A DNA stretch of 64,000 nt from Aquisalinus luteolus (GTDB lineage Bacteria > Pseudomonadota > Alphaproteobacteria > Caulobacterales > Parvularculaceae): assembly GCF_009712425.2 (NCBI RefSeq), contig NZ_VCJR02000001.1:620001-684000 (forward strand), written 5' to 3'. Both the position numbers and the translations under genes were made by a program. Shown here piece after piece: positions 1 through 8,304 of the stretch. How positions within the stretch are numbered: the stretch's first letter is position 1; the number at the start of each line of letters is the position of its first letter. The notes under the pieces are model-generated. The model made no database searches and was not told the origin of the DNA. It saw only the letters and a list, made by a program, of their open reading frames with translations.

Positions 1-2571
1 CAGCTGACCGATGATGTTCTCGATCTCGTTCATCGCTTCGCCGGAGGAATAGCCCGGGGCTGCCTGACCCTGAATGTTCAAGGCCGGCACACCATTATAG
101 CGTTGCAGCTGCGGGGAGCCGTAGGTCCATTCAGCTGTGGTGAAAGCGCTGAGCGGGATCATCTCGCCTTCATCATTACGGACCCGCAGGTCGGCGATAT
201 CTTCCGGCATCATGCGATGCGGGGCATCTGCCTGAACATAAACGCGCTTGATCCGTCCACGGTCGATATAGTCGTTGACGTAAAGGCCACCAATCGCGAC
301 CGATAGCGTGGAGTTCACCTGCGCGATATTGAGGCCGAGAGCCTGTGCCTTTTCAAAATCGACGCTGATATTGTATTGCGGATTGTCTTCCTGGCCGTTG
401 GGGCGAACGCCCATCAGCTTCGGATTCTGTCCCGCCATGCCGAGCAACTGGTTGCGGGCATCAAGGAGAGCATCATGGCCAAGGCCACCGACATCCTGAA
501 GATAGAGGTTGAAGCCGGAAGAGTTGCCAAGCTCGCTGATTGGCGGCGGCACGATGGTAAAGACCATGCCTTCCGTGATCTGGGAGAAGCGACCCATGGC
601 TTGTCCGGCCAGATCCTGGGCGCTGATGTCGCGGTCTTTCCAGTCCTTCAGGCGTATAAAGGCAAGGCCCATATTCTGGCCCTGGCCCGCGAAAGAGAAG
701 CCGGATGCCGTGAAGAGGCCCATCACCGCATCGCCCTGTTCTTCAAGGATATAAGTGCGGATTTCTTCCATCACTTCTTCCGTACGCTCCATGGAGGCGG
801 AGGGCGGCAGCTGGACGAGGGCAATTGCACCGCCCTGGTCTTCGTCCGGCAGGAAGGATGTCGGGATACGTGTCGACAACAGCCCTGCGAAGACCAGCAA
901 CAGCACGAACACACCGACGAACAGCCAGCGGCGGCGAATGATCCGGTCCACGGTTGCCTCATACCATTCGGTCAGGCTGTTGAAGGAGCGGTTGAACCAG
1001 TCGGCAGGGCGGGAAACGAGACCACGCCAGCCCTTTTTCTCGGTCGGCTCATGCGTGGCATCCTTGTGCTTGAGCAGGTTGGCACACAGGGCAGGCGACA
1101 GCACGATGGCAACGACAACCGACAGGATCATCGCGGAAACGATGGTGATCGAGAACTGGCGATAGATGATGCCGGTTGTTCCAGGGAAGAAGGCCATCGG
1201 TACGAACACGGCCGACAGCACAACTGCAATGCCGATCAGGGCGCCGGTGATCTGGTCCATGGATTTGCGTGTTGCTTCGCGTGGCGGCAAGCCGTCCTCC
1301 GACATCACGCGCTCGACGTTTTCCACGACGACGATGGCGTCATCGACGAGAAGGCCGATGGCGAGAACCATGGCAAACATCGTCAGTGTGTTGATGGAAA
1401 AGCCGAAGGCAAGCATGATCGCGAAGGTACCGAGCAGCACGACCGGTACGGCGATCATCGGCACCAGCGTCGCGCGGAATGATTGCAGGAAAACCAGCAT
1501 GACCAGGAAGACAAGGAAAACGGCTTCATAAAGCGTTTTTTCGACTTCGTGGATCGACTTGTCGATGAACGGTGTGGAATCGACCGGATAGATGATCTCG
1601 ACGCCCGGGGGCAGCGTGTTCTCCGTCAGCTCGGTCACGCGCTCGCGCACAGCCTCTGCCGTGTCCAGCGCATTTGCGCCGGTGGCAAGCTGTACGGCAA
1701 AACCAGTCGCGACCTTGCCGTTCCACTTGGCGACGCGACTATATTCGGCAGCGCCGACCTCGACCCGGGCAACGTCCTCGAGCCGCACGGTCGCGCCGCT
1801 CTCGGTCGTCAGCAGGGTGATGTCGCGGAACTCCTGCGGTGTCTGCAGCAGCGATTGAAGCGTGATTGTCGCGGTGATCTGCTGGCCCTCGACGAACGGG
1901 GCAGCACCAATCGCACCGGAGGACACCTGGGTGTTCTGCTCACGGATCGCCTGGACAACGTCGGAAGGCGTCAGGTTGAACTGTGTCAGCTTGTCGGTGT
2001 CGAGCCAGACACGCATGGCATATTCTGCACCAAACCGCTGGATGTTGCCGACACCCTCGATACGGCTGACCGGATCGATCAGGGTGGAGGAGGCGTAGTC
2101 GGCGAGGTCAGCCTCGGTGTAGCCATAGCTGTCATCGGCCGCGACGAGGCCCACGATGATCAGGAAGCCGGCATTGGCCTTGGCAACCGTGATGCCCTGG
2201 CGCTGGACCTGTTCCGGCAGCAGCGGCGTTGCGCGGGCAAGCTTGTTCTGTACCTGGACCTGCGCAATGTCAGGATCGGTGCCGCCGGAGAAGGTCAGGG
2301 TGACGTTGGCAGCGCCAGAGGACGAAGAGGAGGAGGAAAAATATTCCAGCCCGTCAAGACCGGTCATCTGCTGTTCGATGATCTGGGTGACGGAGTCCTC
2401 GACTGCCTTTGCAGACGCCCCAGGATAGACGGCGGAGACGCTGACGCTCGGCGGTGCGATATCAGGATATTGTGCAACCGGCAGGATGCGCAGGGAGATG
2501 ATCCCCGCCAGCATGATGACGAGCGCGATGACCCAGGCGAAGACGGGCCTGTCGATAAAAAACTTGGCCAT
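1..2571 (-). CDS. RND efflux transporter permease, AcrB/HAE1 family (3' end outside window)
   Basis: Inner-membrane proton-driven pump of a tripartite drug/solvent efflux complex. The 857 visible codons are open to the window edge; the family is about 1040 residues, so roughly the last 180 are missing. The protein begins MAKFFIDRPVFAWVIALV, the first transmembrane helix of HAE1 pumps, and carries the paired aspartates of the proton relay (LLVDD, residues 410-411) in TM4, followed by the large periplasmic loops with the expected GIIYRQF and FLPDEDQG stretches. A run of seven serines follows LEYF near residue 80. The gene starts 22 bases after the adaptor gene, so the two form an operon. Family assignment is secure; the substrate cannot be read from the sequence. 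Confidence 0.95.
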   Translation of the reverse strand, partial: MAKFFIDRPVFAWVIALVIMLAGIISLRILPVAQYPDIAPPSVSVSAVYPGASAKAVEDSVTQIIEQQMTGLDGLEYFSSSSSSSGAANVTLTFSGGTDPDIAQVQVQNKLARATPLLPEQVQRQGITVAKANAGFLIIVGLVAADDSYGYTEADLADYASSTLIDPVSRIEGVGNIQRFGAEYAMRVWLDTDKLTQFNLTPSDVVQAIREQNTQVSSGAIGAAPFVEGQQITATITLQSLLQTPQEFRDITLLTTESGATVRLEDVARVEVGAAEYSRVAKWNGKVATGFAVQLATGANALDTAEAVRERVTELTENTLPPGVEIIYPVDSTPFIDKSIHEVEKTLYEAVFLVFLVMLVFLQSFRATLVPMIAVPVVLLGTFAIMLAFGFSINTLTMFAMVLAIGLLVDDAIVVVENVERVMSEDGLPPREATRKSMDQITGALIGIAVVLSAVFVPMAFFPGTTGIIYRQFSITIVSAMILSVVVAIVLSPALCANLLKHKDATHEPTEKKGWRGLVSRPADWFNRSFNSLTEWYEATVDRIIRRRWLFVGVFVLLLVFAGLLSTRIPTSFLPDEDQGGAIALVQLPPSASMERTEEVMEEIRTYILEEQGDAVMGLFTASGFSFAGQGQNMGLAFIRLKDWKDRDISAQDLAGQAMGRFSQITEGMVFTIVPPPISELGNSSGFNLYLQDVGGLGHDALLDARNQLLGMAGQNPKLMGVRPNGQEDNPQYNISVDFEKAQALGLNIAQVNSTLSVAIGGLYVNDYIDRGRIKRVYVQADAPHRMMPEDIADLRVRNDEGEMIPLSAFTTAEWTYGSPQLQRYNGVPALNIQGQAAPGYSSGEAMNEIENIIGQL

Positions 2572-2593
2572 GATGTATTAGTCCTTGTCTTGC

Positions 2594-3835
2594 CTAGTTC
2601 GCAGCGTTGGTACCGGCGCCAGCAGGGCCACTGCCTTGCTGGCCCGCACCCTGTGGGCCTGCATCGTTGACGACCGCCACAGGCACGCCGGGGCGCAGCA
2701 TCATCAGGCCGCTGACGATAAGTTCCTCTCCCTCGGAAAGGCCGCTGGTGACGATCCAGTCGCCGGAGCGAGCAGTTTCGACCGTCAGCATGCGCTGTTC
2801 GGCGGTGCCTTCCGGGCTGACAACATAGGCGAAAGCTTCACCCTTTGGCGTGCGCTGTACGGCAGCTTGCGGCGCGAGGATCGCGTTCTCATATTCGCCG
2901 ACCGGCAGGCTGGCGCGCACGAACGAGCCGGGAAGGATATAATTGTCCGGGTTCGGTACAGTTGCGCGGATGACAACAGTGCCTGCGCGTTCGTCAATGC
3001 TGACCTCGGTAAATTCCAGTTCGCCTTGTCGGTCATAGACCGTGCCGTCTTCCAGCGTGATGGTCACCGGAACATTACCTTCGCCGGTCGAGGCCATGCG
3101 GCCCTCGGCCATCTGGCGGCGCCAGGAGAGAAGATCGGCGGAGGAGGCGGTCAGGTCGACATAGACCGGGTCGAGCTGTCGGATAGTTGCCAGTGCCTGT
3201 GCCTGATTCTGGGTGACGAGGGCACCTTCCGTAACAGCGGAGCGGCCGATCTGGCCATCGATGGGGGCGCGGATGACCGAGCGCTCGAGATTGGTGCGGG
3301 CTGTTTTCAGCGCAGCCTGCTGCATGCCGACATCGGCCTCTGCCTGACGGGCAGCAGCGACGGCTTCGTCATATTGCTGCTGGCTTACGGCATTGTTCTC
3401 GACAAGGCGCTCGAAACGGGCAGCTTGCTGGCGGGTAACCTCAGCCGTTGCCTGGGCGCGGGCGAGGGCAGCCGCGGCGCTGTCGACAGCGGCGCGATAT
3501 TCAGTGTCCTCAATGCGATAGAGCGGGTCGCCGGCGGCGACTTCACCACCTTCGATAAAGATACGCTCCTCGATCAGGCCAGTCACCTGCGGGCGGATCT
3601 CGGCAATGCGATAGGCGCTTGCTCGGCCCGACAGGGTTTCGGCCAGTTCGACGCTCGCATCATCCAGCGTAATCGTTTTGACCTGTGTCGCCTGTTGGCC
3701 TGGAGGGGCCTCCTGAGCCTGCGATTGCTGGTCGCTGCAGCCTGTCATCACAACGCCAAGCATGGCGAGGGACAATGTGGCGGCTAGACCTGACTTGAAG
3801 GAGCCTTTGACGGGGAGGGCGTATCTGGCTGGCAT
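2594..3835 (-). CDS. RND efflux periplasmic adaptor (membrane fusion protein), lipoprotein
   Basis: AcrA/MexA-type adaptor that links the inner-membrane pump to an outer-membrane channel. 413 residues. The N-terminus has a basic region, a hydrophobic stretch and a lipobox (VVMTGC), so it is probably lipidated at about residue 33. Next come the barrel-sandwich hybrid (RPQVTGLIEERIFIEGGEV), a coiled-coil alpha hairpin rich in A/Q/E (about residues 125-190), the second lipoyl half (IRAPIDGQIGRSAVTEGALV) and the beta-barrel and membrane-proximal domains. It is first in the operon with the pump gene and diverges from a TetR gene, which is the usual AcrR-acrAB layout. The start has only a weak ribosome site. 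No outer-membrane channel gene is visible in the window. Confidence 0.95.
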   Translation of the reverse strand: MPARYALPVKGSFKSGLAATLSLAMLGVVMTGCSDQQSQAQEAPPGQQATQVKTITLDDASVELAETLSGRASAYRIAEIRPQVTGLIEERIFIEGGEVAAGDPLYRIEDTEYRAAVDSAAAALARAQATAEVTRQQAARFERLVENNAVSQQQYDEAVAAARQAEADVGMQQAALKTARTNLERSVIRAPIDGQIGRSAVTEGALVTQNQAQALATIRQLDPVYVDLTASSADLLSWRRQMAEGRMASTGEGNVPVTITLEDGTVYDRQGELEFTEVSIDERAGTVVIRATVPNPDNYILPGSFVRASLPVGEYENAILAPQAAVQRTPKGEAFAYVVSPEGTAEQRMLTVETARSGDWIVTSGLSEGEELIVSGLMMLRPGVPVAVVNDAGPQGAGQQGSGPAGAGTNAAN

Positions 3836-3886
3836 GTAATGTAATTCCCGCTTGAAAATTCACCGAATAGATAGATATTCAGTCTA

Positions 3887-3923
3887 GAATGAACATTCGA
3901 TCTAAATATTTCCTTACGAATGT
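3887..3923. promoter_or_regulatory. Candidate TetR-family operator between efflux operon and regulator
   Basis: The 145-base divergent spacer is AT-rich and holds two overlapping inverted repeats: GAATG-aa-CATTC (3887-3898), and ACATTCG (3893-3899) facing CGAATGT (3917-3923). Their position between a TetR gene and its likely target operon suits an autoregulated operator. The repeats are seen directly; the role is inferred. Confidence 0.5.
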
Positions 3924-3980
3924 CAATCGCTGCAGTGCAAAAAATTTGACGGTCCCCGCGACGGGATATAGGCAAGAAAG

Positions 3981-4577
3981 ATGGTAATGACAGACGATCA
4001 GGCCGCAGAAGCCGAACCAGTCACCAAAAAAGATCAGGCCTTACAGGCTGCTGCACGGTGTTTCGTGGAAGAAGGCTTTCACGGCTCCAGCATGTCACGC
4101 ATTGCCAAGGCCGCCAAAATGAGCGTCGGCCATATCTATCACTATTTCGCGAGCAAGGACGAGATTATTGCCGCCATCGTGCGCGAGGAGGAAATCAAGG
4201 CAGATGAGAAGCTCGCCTATTTCCGCAGCCTGCCGGCGGAGGCACTGCACGAGGCGCTGATTACCAAGATCGATGAGGCGGCCTGTCATCTGTCTGACAT
4301 GTTCCACTCGGTCCTTATGCTGGAGATCCTGGCAGAGGCGGCACGCAATCCCGAGATCGCCCGGATCGTGCAGGAACTGGATACATCCATGCGCAACGGT
4401 TTCATCGAGATTATTGGCCAGCGCATGGGGCTTAGTAATGCCGAAGCCCGCGTAGAGGTTCTTTTCTCGGTCATTGGTGGTCTGGCCATTCGTGCCATCC
4501 GCAACCCGGATTTTGATCGCCGGAGTGTTGTTCCGGTCATCGAAGGTGTGATCGGACAGATCCTCAGCGAACATTAA
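3981..4577 (+). CDS. TetR/AcrR family transcriptional regulator
   Basis: 198-residue repressor-type protein. The N-terminal helix-turn-helix covers about residues 15-60 (ALQAAARCFVEEGFHGSSMS, then IAKAAKMSVGHIYHYFASKD), the typical TetR DNA-binding signature. The rest is an all-helical ligand-binding and dimerisation domain of the BetI/TetR_C type. Divergent orientation from the RND operon, with palindromes between, suggests it represses the pump and itself, released by a pump substrate. The second ATG two codons downstream (MTDDQ) is an equally possible start. Ligand unknown. Confidence 0.93.
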   Translation: MVMTDDQAAEAEPVTKKDQALQAAARCFVEEGFHGSSMSRIAKAAKMSVGHIYHYFASKDEIIAAIVREEEIKADEKLAYFRSLPAEALHEALITKIDEAACHLSDMFHSVLMLEILAEAARNPEIARIVQELDTSMRNGFIEIIGQRMGLSNAEARVEVLFSVIGGLAIRAIRNPDFDRRSVVPVIEGVIGQILSEH

Positions 4578-4749
4578 AGCGAAGCCTCCGCTACTCCGCA
4601 GAGCCGTAACTCCTCAGAGCAAAGTCCCTGCCGGGGCATTCTTCGCTTAAATTCGATTCACGGGATCGATCATCGCCCGCCTTCACGTCGTTTCGGCGCG
4701 GCAGCCTTCGCTGGCCTGCCGAGCCGTAGCTCGTCAGAGCGAAGGCTGG
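4577..4749. repeat. Two copies of a palindromic intergenic repeat
   Basis: Two related blocks share GAGCCGTARCTC followed by TCAGAGC (about 4610-4621 and 4720-4740). The second block is a clear inverted repeat with 11-base arms, CAGCCTTCGCT (from 4702) and AGCGAAGGCTG (ending 4748), and it runs into the CCA end of the adjoining tRNA gene. This looks like a REP-type extragenic palindrome, not a gene. Confidence 0.6.
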
Positions 4750-4823
4750 TGGGTCCGGAGGGACTCGAACCCCCAACCTAGCGGTTATGAGCCGCCAGCT
4801 CTAACCAATTGAGCTACAGACCC
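4747..4823 (-). tRNA. tRNA with CAU anticodon (tRNA-Ile2 or elongator tRNA-Met)
   Basis: Complete 77-base cloverleaf read on the minus strand: acceptor GGGTCTG pairing with CGGACCC, D arm GCTC-N9-GAGC, anticodon loop CTCATAA on a GGCGG/CCGCT stem, T arm GGGGG-TTCGAGT-CCCTC, discriminator A and encoded CCA. The anticodon is CAU. The absence of an initiator-type C1-A72 mismatch rules out fMet. The body resembles tRNA-Ile2, whose C34 is converted to lysidine by TilS to read AUA, more than elongator Met, but this cannot be settled by eye. Confidence 0.93.
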
Positions 4824-5103
4824 CCTATGCGTGACCGTAGAAGAGGGCTTACGCCCGGCCGGTCCCGGAGAGTTCTGCCCTATAGCAGTTTCGTTTCTCC
4901 CTTGGAAGCCTGAAAGCCCGATTGAGATGGCAGTTGGTGGTGGCCAGGGTCGTCTCTCCTTGACGGCCAGAAAGAGGCGCTGGCGATTGAGCCGTCGTCG
5001 AGGAGCAACATAGGCAGAGCATGCGGCACGCAAGATCACTGTTGCAGAAATCCCATAGGTTTTTGTTTTGGCGTATTGCCGGAGAAAAATATTGATCCGC
5101 CTG
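4824..5103. other. Intergenic stretch between tRNA and rtcB leader
   Basis: No convincing gene. The open frames here lack coding character and ribosome sites. The part nearest the tRNA presumably holds its promoter on the minus strand. Nothing else is recognised. Confidence 0.4.
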
Positions 5104-5131
5104 TTGACTTATTATCGCTGAGGCGTATGTG
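5104..5131 (+). promoter_or_regulatory. Candidate sigma-70 promoter for rtcB leader RNA
   Basis: TTGACT (5104-5109) and TATGTG (5126-5131) are separated by 16 bases, a fair match to a housekeeping promoter. It lies just upstream of the structured leader in front of rtcB. No sigma-54 site or rtcR gene, the classical rtcBA control of enterobacteria, is visible. Confidence 0.4.
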
Positions 5132-5169
5132 TCCGGCTCCCGCATCAGGGCGGGAAGAGGAAGAAGATC

Positions 5170-5328
5170 ATGAAACCGGCTGTTCTACTGGCCCAGTACG
5201 AGATGAGCGATGCAGCGCTGGCGCTTGGCACCTTTAATGGTGGCCAACCCGCAAGCCTGTTCGACGCTTCGTGTGCGTATCGCCCAGCGGGCGAGCGGCC
5301 ACAGGAGGGTTTCGTGATGAGGCGGTAG
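5170..5328 (+). CDS. Possible 52-residue leader peptide or small protein upstream of rtcB
   Basis: An ATG frame of 52 codons beginning MKPAVLLAQYEM and ending GFVMRR, with a purine-rich ribosome site (GGAAGAGGAAG) a few bases upstream. The stop lies inside the first hairpin before the terminator, an arrangement seen in translated attenuation leaders. It has no recognisable domain or membrane segment. Because the region also folds strongly as RNA, the frame may be accidental. Confidence 0.3.
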   Translation: MKPAVLLAQYEMSDAALALGTFNGGQPASLFDASCAYRPAGERPQEGFVMRR

Positions 5329-5364
5329 TCCGTACCGCCCATATCCGCAAGCAAGCGGATGTCC

Positions 5365-5399
5365 GAACCCTTCAGGCGATGCCTCGGAGGGTTTTTTAT
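5365..5399 (+). terminator. Intrinsic terminator ahead of rtcB
   Basis: AACCCT (5366-5371) pairs with AGGGTT (5388-5393) around a nested AGGC-gat-GCCT helix, followed by a T tract. It would end the leader transcript before rtcB unless read through. Confidence 0.7.
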
Positions 5400-5465
5400 T
5401 GCCTGAATTTCACAGGAAAGTGAAGGAAATCAAGCATTTAGCCGCCAACAAGAGGAGAGATTATC

Positions 5466-6683
5466 ATGGCGGAAACTGAAAATTTCGAAGTGATGGAAAC
5501 CGGCGGGGTGCCGGTGAAGGCATGGGTCAAGGGCGTGCCCGTGGAAGAGGAAGCACGGATGCAGCTTGGCAATGTCGCGCGGCTGCCCTTCATCCACAGC
5601 CACGTCGCGGCGATGCCCGACGTCCATTTCGGGCGCGGCGCGACCGTCGGGTCTGTCATCGCCACCAAGGGCGCGATCATTCCGGCTGCGGTCGGTGTCG
5701 ACATCGGCTGCGGCATGATGGCGATGCGTACCAGTCTGGGTGCTGATCAATTGCCGGACAGCCTTGCGCTGATCCGGAACGACATGGAGCGCACCGTGCC
5801 CCATGGCGGGATCGGCGCGAAGGGCGGGTGGTCGCGCGGCGTACCCAATGCCGTCGGCACGCGCTTTGTCGAGTCCGGTCTCGCCGACCGCCTGAAGGTG
5901 ATCGAGGACAGGCATCCGAAGATCGCCGGGGCGAACCACGTGATCCATCTCGGCACGCTCGGGACCGGTAACCACTTCATCGAGCTGTGTCTCGACGAGG
6001 AAGACCGTGTCTGGGTGATGTTGCATTCCGGATCGCGCGGGGTGGGCAACCGTATCGGCACCTATTTCATCGAGCGGGCCCGTGAAGCGCTGAACAAGCG
6101 TGGCTACGGCATCCCCGACAAGGACCTGTCCTGGTTCGAGGAAGGCGAAGACCTCTTTGCCGACTACACCGAAGCGGTGCTGTGGGCGCAGGACTTCGCC
6201 CGTGCCAACCGCGAGGTGATGATGGAGCGGATCCTGTCGAGCCTGCGCCATCGCCTGCCGGCGTTCACCGTCGAGAAGGCGGCCGTCAACTGCCACCACA
6301 ACTACGTGGCACGCGAACGGCATTTCGGCGCCGATGTCTGGGTGACCCGCAAGGGCGCCGTGCGCGCCGGAGACGGTGAGCTTGGCATCATTCCGGGGTC
6401 GATGGGGGCGAAATCCTTCATCGTCCGCGGAAAGGGGAATGAGCAGTCCTTCTGCTCATGTTCCCACGGAGCCGGGCGGCGCATGAGCCGTACGGCAGCG
6501 AAAAAGGCCTTCACGCTCGACGATCACCGACGGGCAACCGAAGGCGTCGAATGCCGCAAGGACAAGGGGGTCATCGATGAGACGCCCGGCGCCTACAAGG
6601 ACATCGACGCTGTGATGGCCGCGCAGACCGACCTGGTGGAGATCGTCCACACGCTCAAGCAGGTGGTGTGTGTAAAGGGATAG
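5466..6683 (+). CDS. rtcB: RNA-splicing ligase RtcB
   Basis: GTP- and Mn-dependent RNA ligase joining 2',3'-cyclic phosphate (or 3'-phosphate) ends to 5'-OH ends in RNA repair. 405 residues, the size of the short bacterial RtcB. Seen are VGVDIGCGM with metal-binding Cys82, the PDVHFG motif, LGTLGTGNHF, HSGSRGVGN, NCHHNY, and HGAGRRMSR, which contains the histidine that is guanylylated. The start is preceded by AGAGGAGAG. It stands alone: no rtcA, archease, prfH or rtcR gene is adjacent. The only companion is the structured RNA directly upstream, which is the more likely control element. Confidence 0.97.
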   Translation: MAETENFEVMETGGVPVKAWVKGVPVEEEARMQLGNVARLPFIHSHVAAMPDVHFGRGATVGSVIATKGAIIPAAVGVDIGCGMMAMRTSLGADQLPDSLALIRNDMERTVPHGGIGAKGGWSRGVPNAVGTRFVESGLADRLKVIEDRHPKIAGANHVIHLGTLGTGNHFIELCLDEEDRVWVMLHSGSRGVGNRIGTYFIERAREALNKRGYGIPDKDLSWFEEGEDLFADYTEAVLWAQDFARANREVMMERILSSLRHRLPAFTVEKAAVNCHHNYVARERHFGADVWVTRKGAVRAGDGELGIIPGSMGAKSFIVRGKGNEQSFCSCSHGAGRRMSRTAAKKAFTLDDHRRATEGVECRKDKGVIDETPGAYKDIDAVMAAQTDLVEIVHTLKQVVCVKG

Positions 6684-6756
6684 GGACAGCGGAATTCGCC
6701 GCTTTCCCATGTCCGGGGGGCGGCGAAGCATGAGAGCGCCGCCCCCAAAGTTTTTT

Positions 6757-7257
6757 TTAAGCCGGTTCTTCGGGCTTGCTTTTACTCTCGGTTTTTTTGC
6801 GCGTCGGTCCGACACTGGCGCCAAGCAGCAGGAGCCTGGCCTGTTCCTGCCACCTGTCTCGTGTGATGCGGCCGGGGAAGCCGAGCCGGTTGTCGAGCCA
6901 GGCGATCTCCTGCTCCGTCCAGTGAGCGATCTGGGCGTAGTAATAAACACCGAGGTCGTTCAGCAGCTTTTCATAGCGCGGGCCGATGCCGCTGATCCGT
7001 TGCAGGCTGTCCGGGTCGCCCTTGTCGGGCTGGTCATAGAGAACGGGCATGACCGGGTTCATCGCGCCCGGTGTCGGCGCCGGGGGTGGCGGCACGTCCG
7101 TTTTTGGCAGGGTGCGTTCCGGCGCCATGCGGCTCGGATGGGATTCTTTTTCCTCGGTGTGATGCTCGCGCTTCCAGAACAGCCACCAGCCCATGAACAG
7201 GCCGAGCAGGAAAGCGAGGGCGAGCAGGATCCACATATGCCAGGCAAGCCAGATCAT
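6757..7257 (-). CDS. Membrane-anchored helix-hairpin-helix protein
   Basis: 166 residues. One N-terminal transmembrane helix (WILLALAFLLGLFMGWWLFW) is followed by a proline-rich linker (VPPPPAPTPGA, about residues 55-65) and a C-terminal helix-hairpin-helix domain of the flap-endonuclease-like kind (LQRISGIGPRYEKLLNDLGV). The sequence YAQIAHWTEQEIAWLDNRLG is typical of a family common in Alphaproteobacteria and often annotated as a predicted 5' DNA nuclease. The gene overlaps the upstream BON-domain gene by four bases (ATGA), so the two are co-translated. The HhH motif suggests nucleic-acid binding, but with a membrane anchor the true role is unknown. Confidence 0.75.
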   Translation of the reverse strand: MIWLAWHMWILLALAFLLGLFMGWWLFWKREHHTEEKESHPSRMAPERTLPKTDVPPPPAPTPGAMNPVMPVLYDQPDKGDPDSLQRISGIGPRYEKLLNDLGVYYYAQIAHWTEQEIAWLDNRLGFPGRITRDRWQEQARLLLLGASVGPTRKKTESKSKPEEPA

Positions 7258-8039
7258 TCTTCCTGTTCTCCTGCTTCTTCCAATTCTGCATCGCTGCTAT
7301 CGTCCTCAACCAGCGTTCCTGGCATGAGATTGATTGCGGTGGTGATAGTCAACCCGGTGGGGTAGGCGGCGAGAGGTTCCCGTGCAAGGTCTGCGGTGGC
7401 CACGTCAACAGCAAGCCCGCTTAAGGTGAACTCGGCGTCATGCGCCTCGACCTGTCCGGTTTCCAGATGGCTGAGGGCGGCGAGTGACAGGCTGGCGGCC
7501 CGGGTCCAGTCGCCTTCCGGCGCGCCGCGGGCGACCTGCATCAGGTCTTCTACAGGTCCCTCGAACAGGCTTTCGGCCTCTGCCACAAGGGCGAGGCGCA
7601 CCCGGTCATCCGGCACGAAGCCGACGAGCGTCACACCCTCACCATCGGCAAGGCTCGCCGACCAGGTGAAGGGCGCGGCGACCGGCGGGGCGGCGTCGAG
7701 CATGGTCTCGAAGCGAACGCGGGAAATATCGACAGAGGTAATGCCACCCCCGACATAGCCACCCGCCCAGACGGAGGTGCGTACAAGGGTGGCGGCAGCC
7801 TCTGCGGCTTCTGCATCCGGTGCCGTGCCGGAGAGGACCGCTTTCTGGCCATTCATGGTCACATTCGCCCAGCCGACCCCGGCTTCGGTCAGGCTCGCAA
7901 GTGCTGCCTCGCGCAAGGCCTGCTCGGCGGCCTCGACGCCCATATTCTCCAACCCGGCCCGTGCTGGCCACTGGCTGTGGATGCCACCATAGCCGAGCAG
8001 CAGGAAAAGCGCCGTGCCTGCCAGAATTTTCAGCGTCAT
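7254..8039 (-). CDS. BON-domain membrane/periplasmic protein
   Basis: 261 residues if begun at MTLKILAGTALFLLLGYGGI, which supplies an N-terminal membrane helix or uncleaved signal. A longer in-frame start adds 89 residues of non-hydrophobic sequence and is less likely. The body resembles the N-terminal half of alphaproteobacterial OmpA-family proteins: two BON-like modules (VEAAEQALREAALASLTEAG, and the stretch around GVTLVGFVPDDRVRLALVAEAESLF), but no OmpA peptidoglycan-binding domain follows. Coupled by a four-base overlap to the HhH gene downstream. Envelope role likely; exact function unknown. Confidence 0.7.
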   Translation of the reverse strand: MTLKILAGTALFLLLGYGGIHSQWPARAGLENMGVEAAEQALREAALASLTEAGVGWANVTMNGQKAVLSGTAPDAEAAEAAATLVRTSVWAGGYVGGGITSVDISRVRFETMLDAAPPVAAPFTWSASLADGEGVTLVGFVPDDRVRLALVAEAESLFEGPVEDLMQVARGAPEGDWTRAASLSLAALSHLETGQVEAHDAEFTLSGLAVDVATADLAREPLAAYPTGLTITTAINLMPGTLVEDDSSDAELEEAGEQEE

Positions 8040-8304
8040 CTGCCCGTCATGTCCTTCATGGGTTGCGCGGCGCCTTACATACAACAGCGGGGCTGACGGC
8101 GTAAGCCCCGTAAGTCCCTGTAAGTATCTGCATCTAAAGGCATGTTCGGGGAGGGGACGGGCAAATCTCGACTGCGCGCCAACTGCATCGCAGCATTGCA
8201 AGCCAAATCCGGCTTGCCTAGGTTTCAGGCAACGACGGGACGGGCTTGCCGCAAGGCATCCGCGCCCCACGTCCAGACAAGCTCCAGGAAAGGACATATC
8301 CGTC

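Larger units (their letters stand above)
5138..5399 (+). ncRNA. Structured leader or small RNA upstream of rtcB
   Basis: About 260 bases between a candidate promoter and an intrinsic terminator, with several strong helices. GTGGCC (5240-5245) pairs with GGCCAC (5297-5302); GGCGGTA (5321-5327) pairs with TACCGCC (5333-5339); ATCCGC (5343-5348) pairs with GCGGAT (5355-5360). The terminator hairpin follows. The structure ends 66 bases before the rtcB start. It could be an independent small RNA, possibly a substrate or partner of the RNA ligase, or an attenuator that controls rtcB. I do not recognise it as a known riboswitch or as tmRNA. Its 5' end is estimated. Confidence 0.4.

Noticed and set aside
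376-2670. Long open frames on the plus strand opposite the RND pump gene
   Set aside because: They are antisense to a gene with clear AcrB motifs, and their composition (His/Arg/Gln-rich, low hydrophobicity) is that of third-position GC shadows.
4591-5145. Several 60-98 codon frames around the CAU tRNA
   Set aside because: They cross the tRNA gene or repeats and have no ribosome site or domain.
5138-5399. Cobalamin riboswitch, tmRNA or tRNA-like identity for the rtcB leader
   Set aside because: The conserved B12-box and the tmRNA tag and acceptor pairing are missing; the one TTCGA segment has no proper T-stem.
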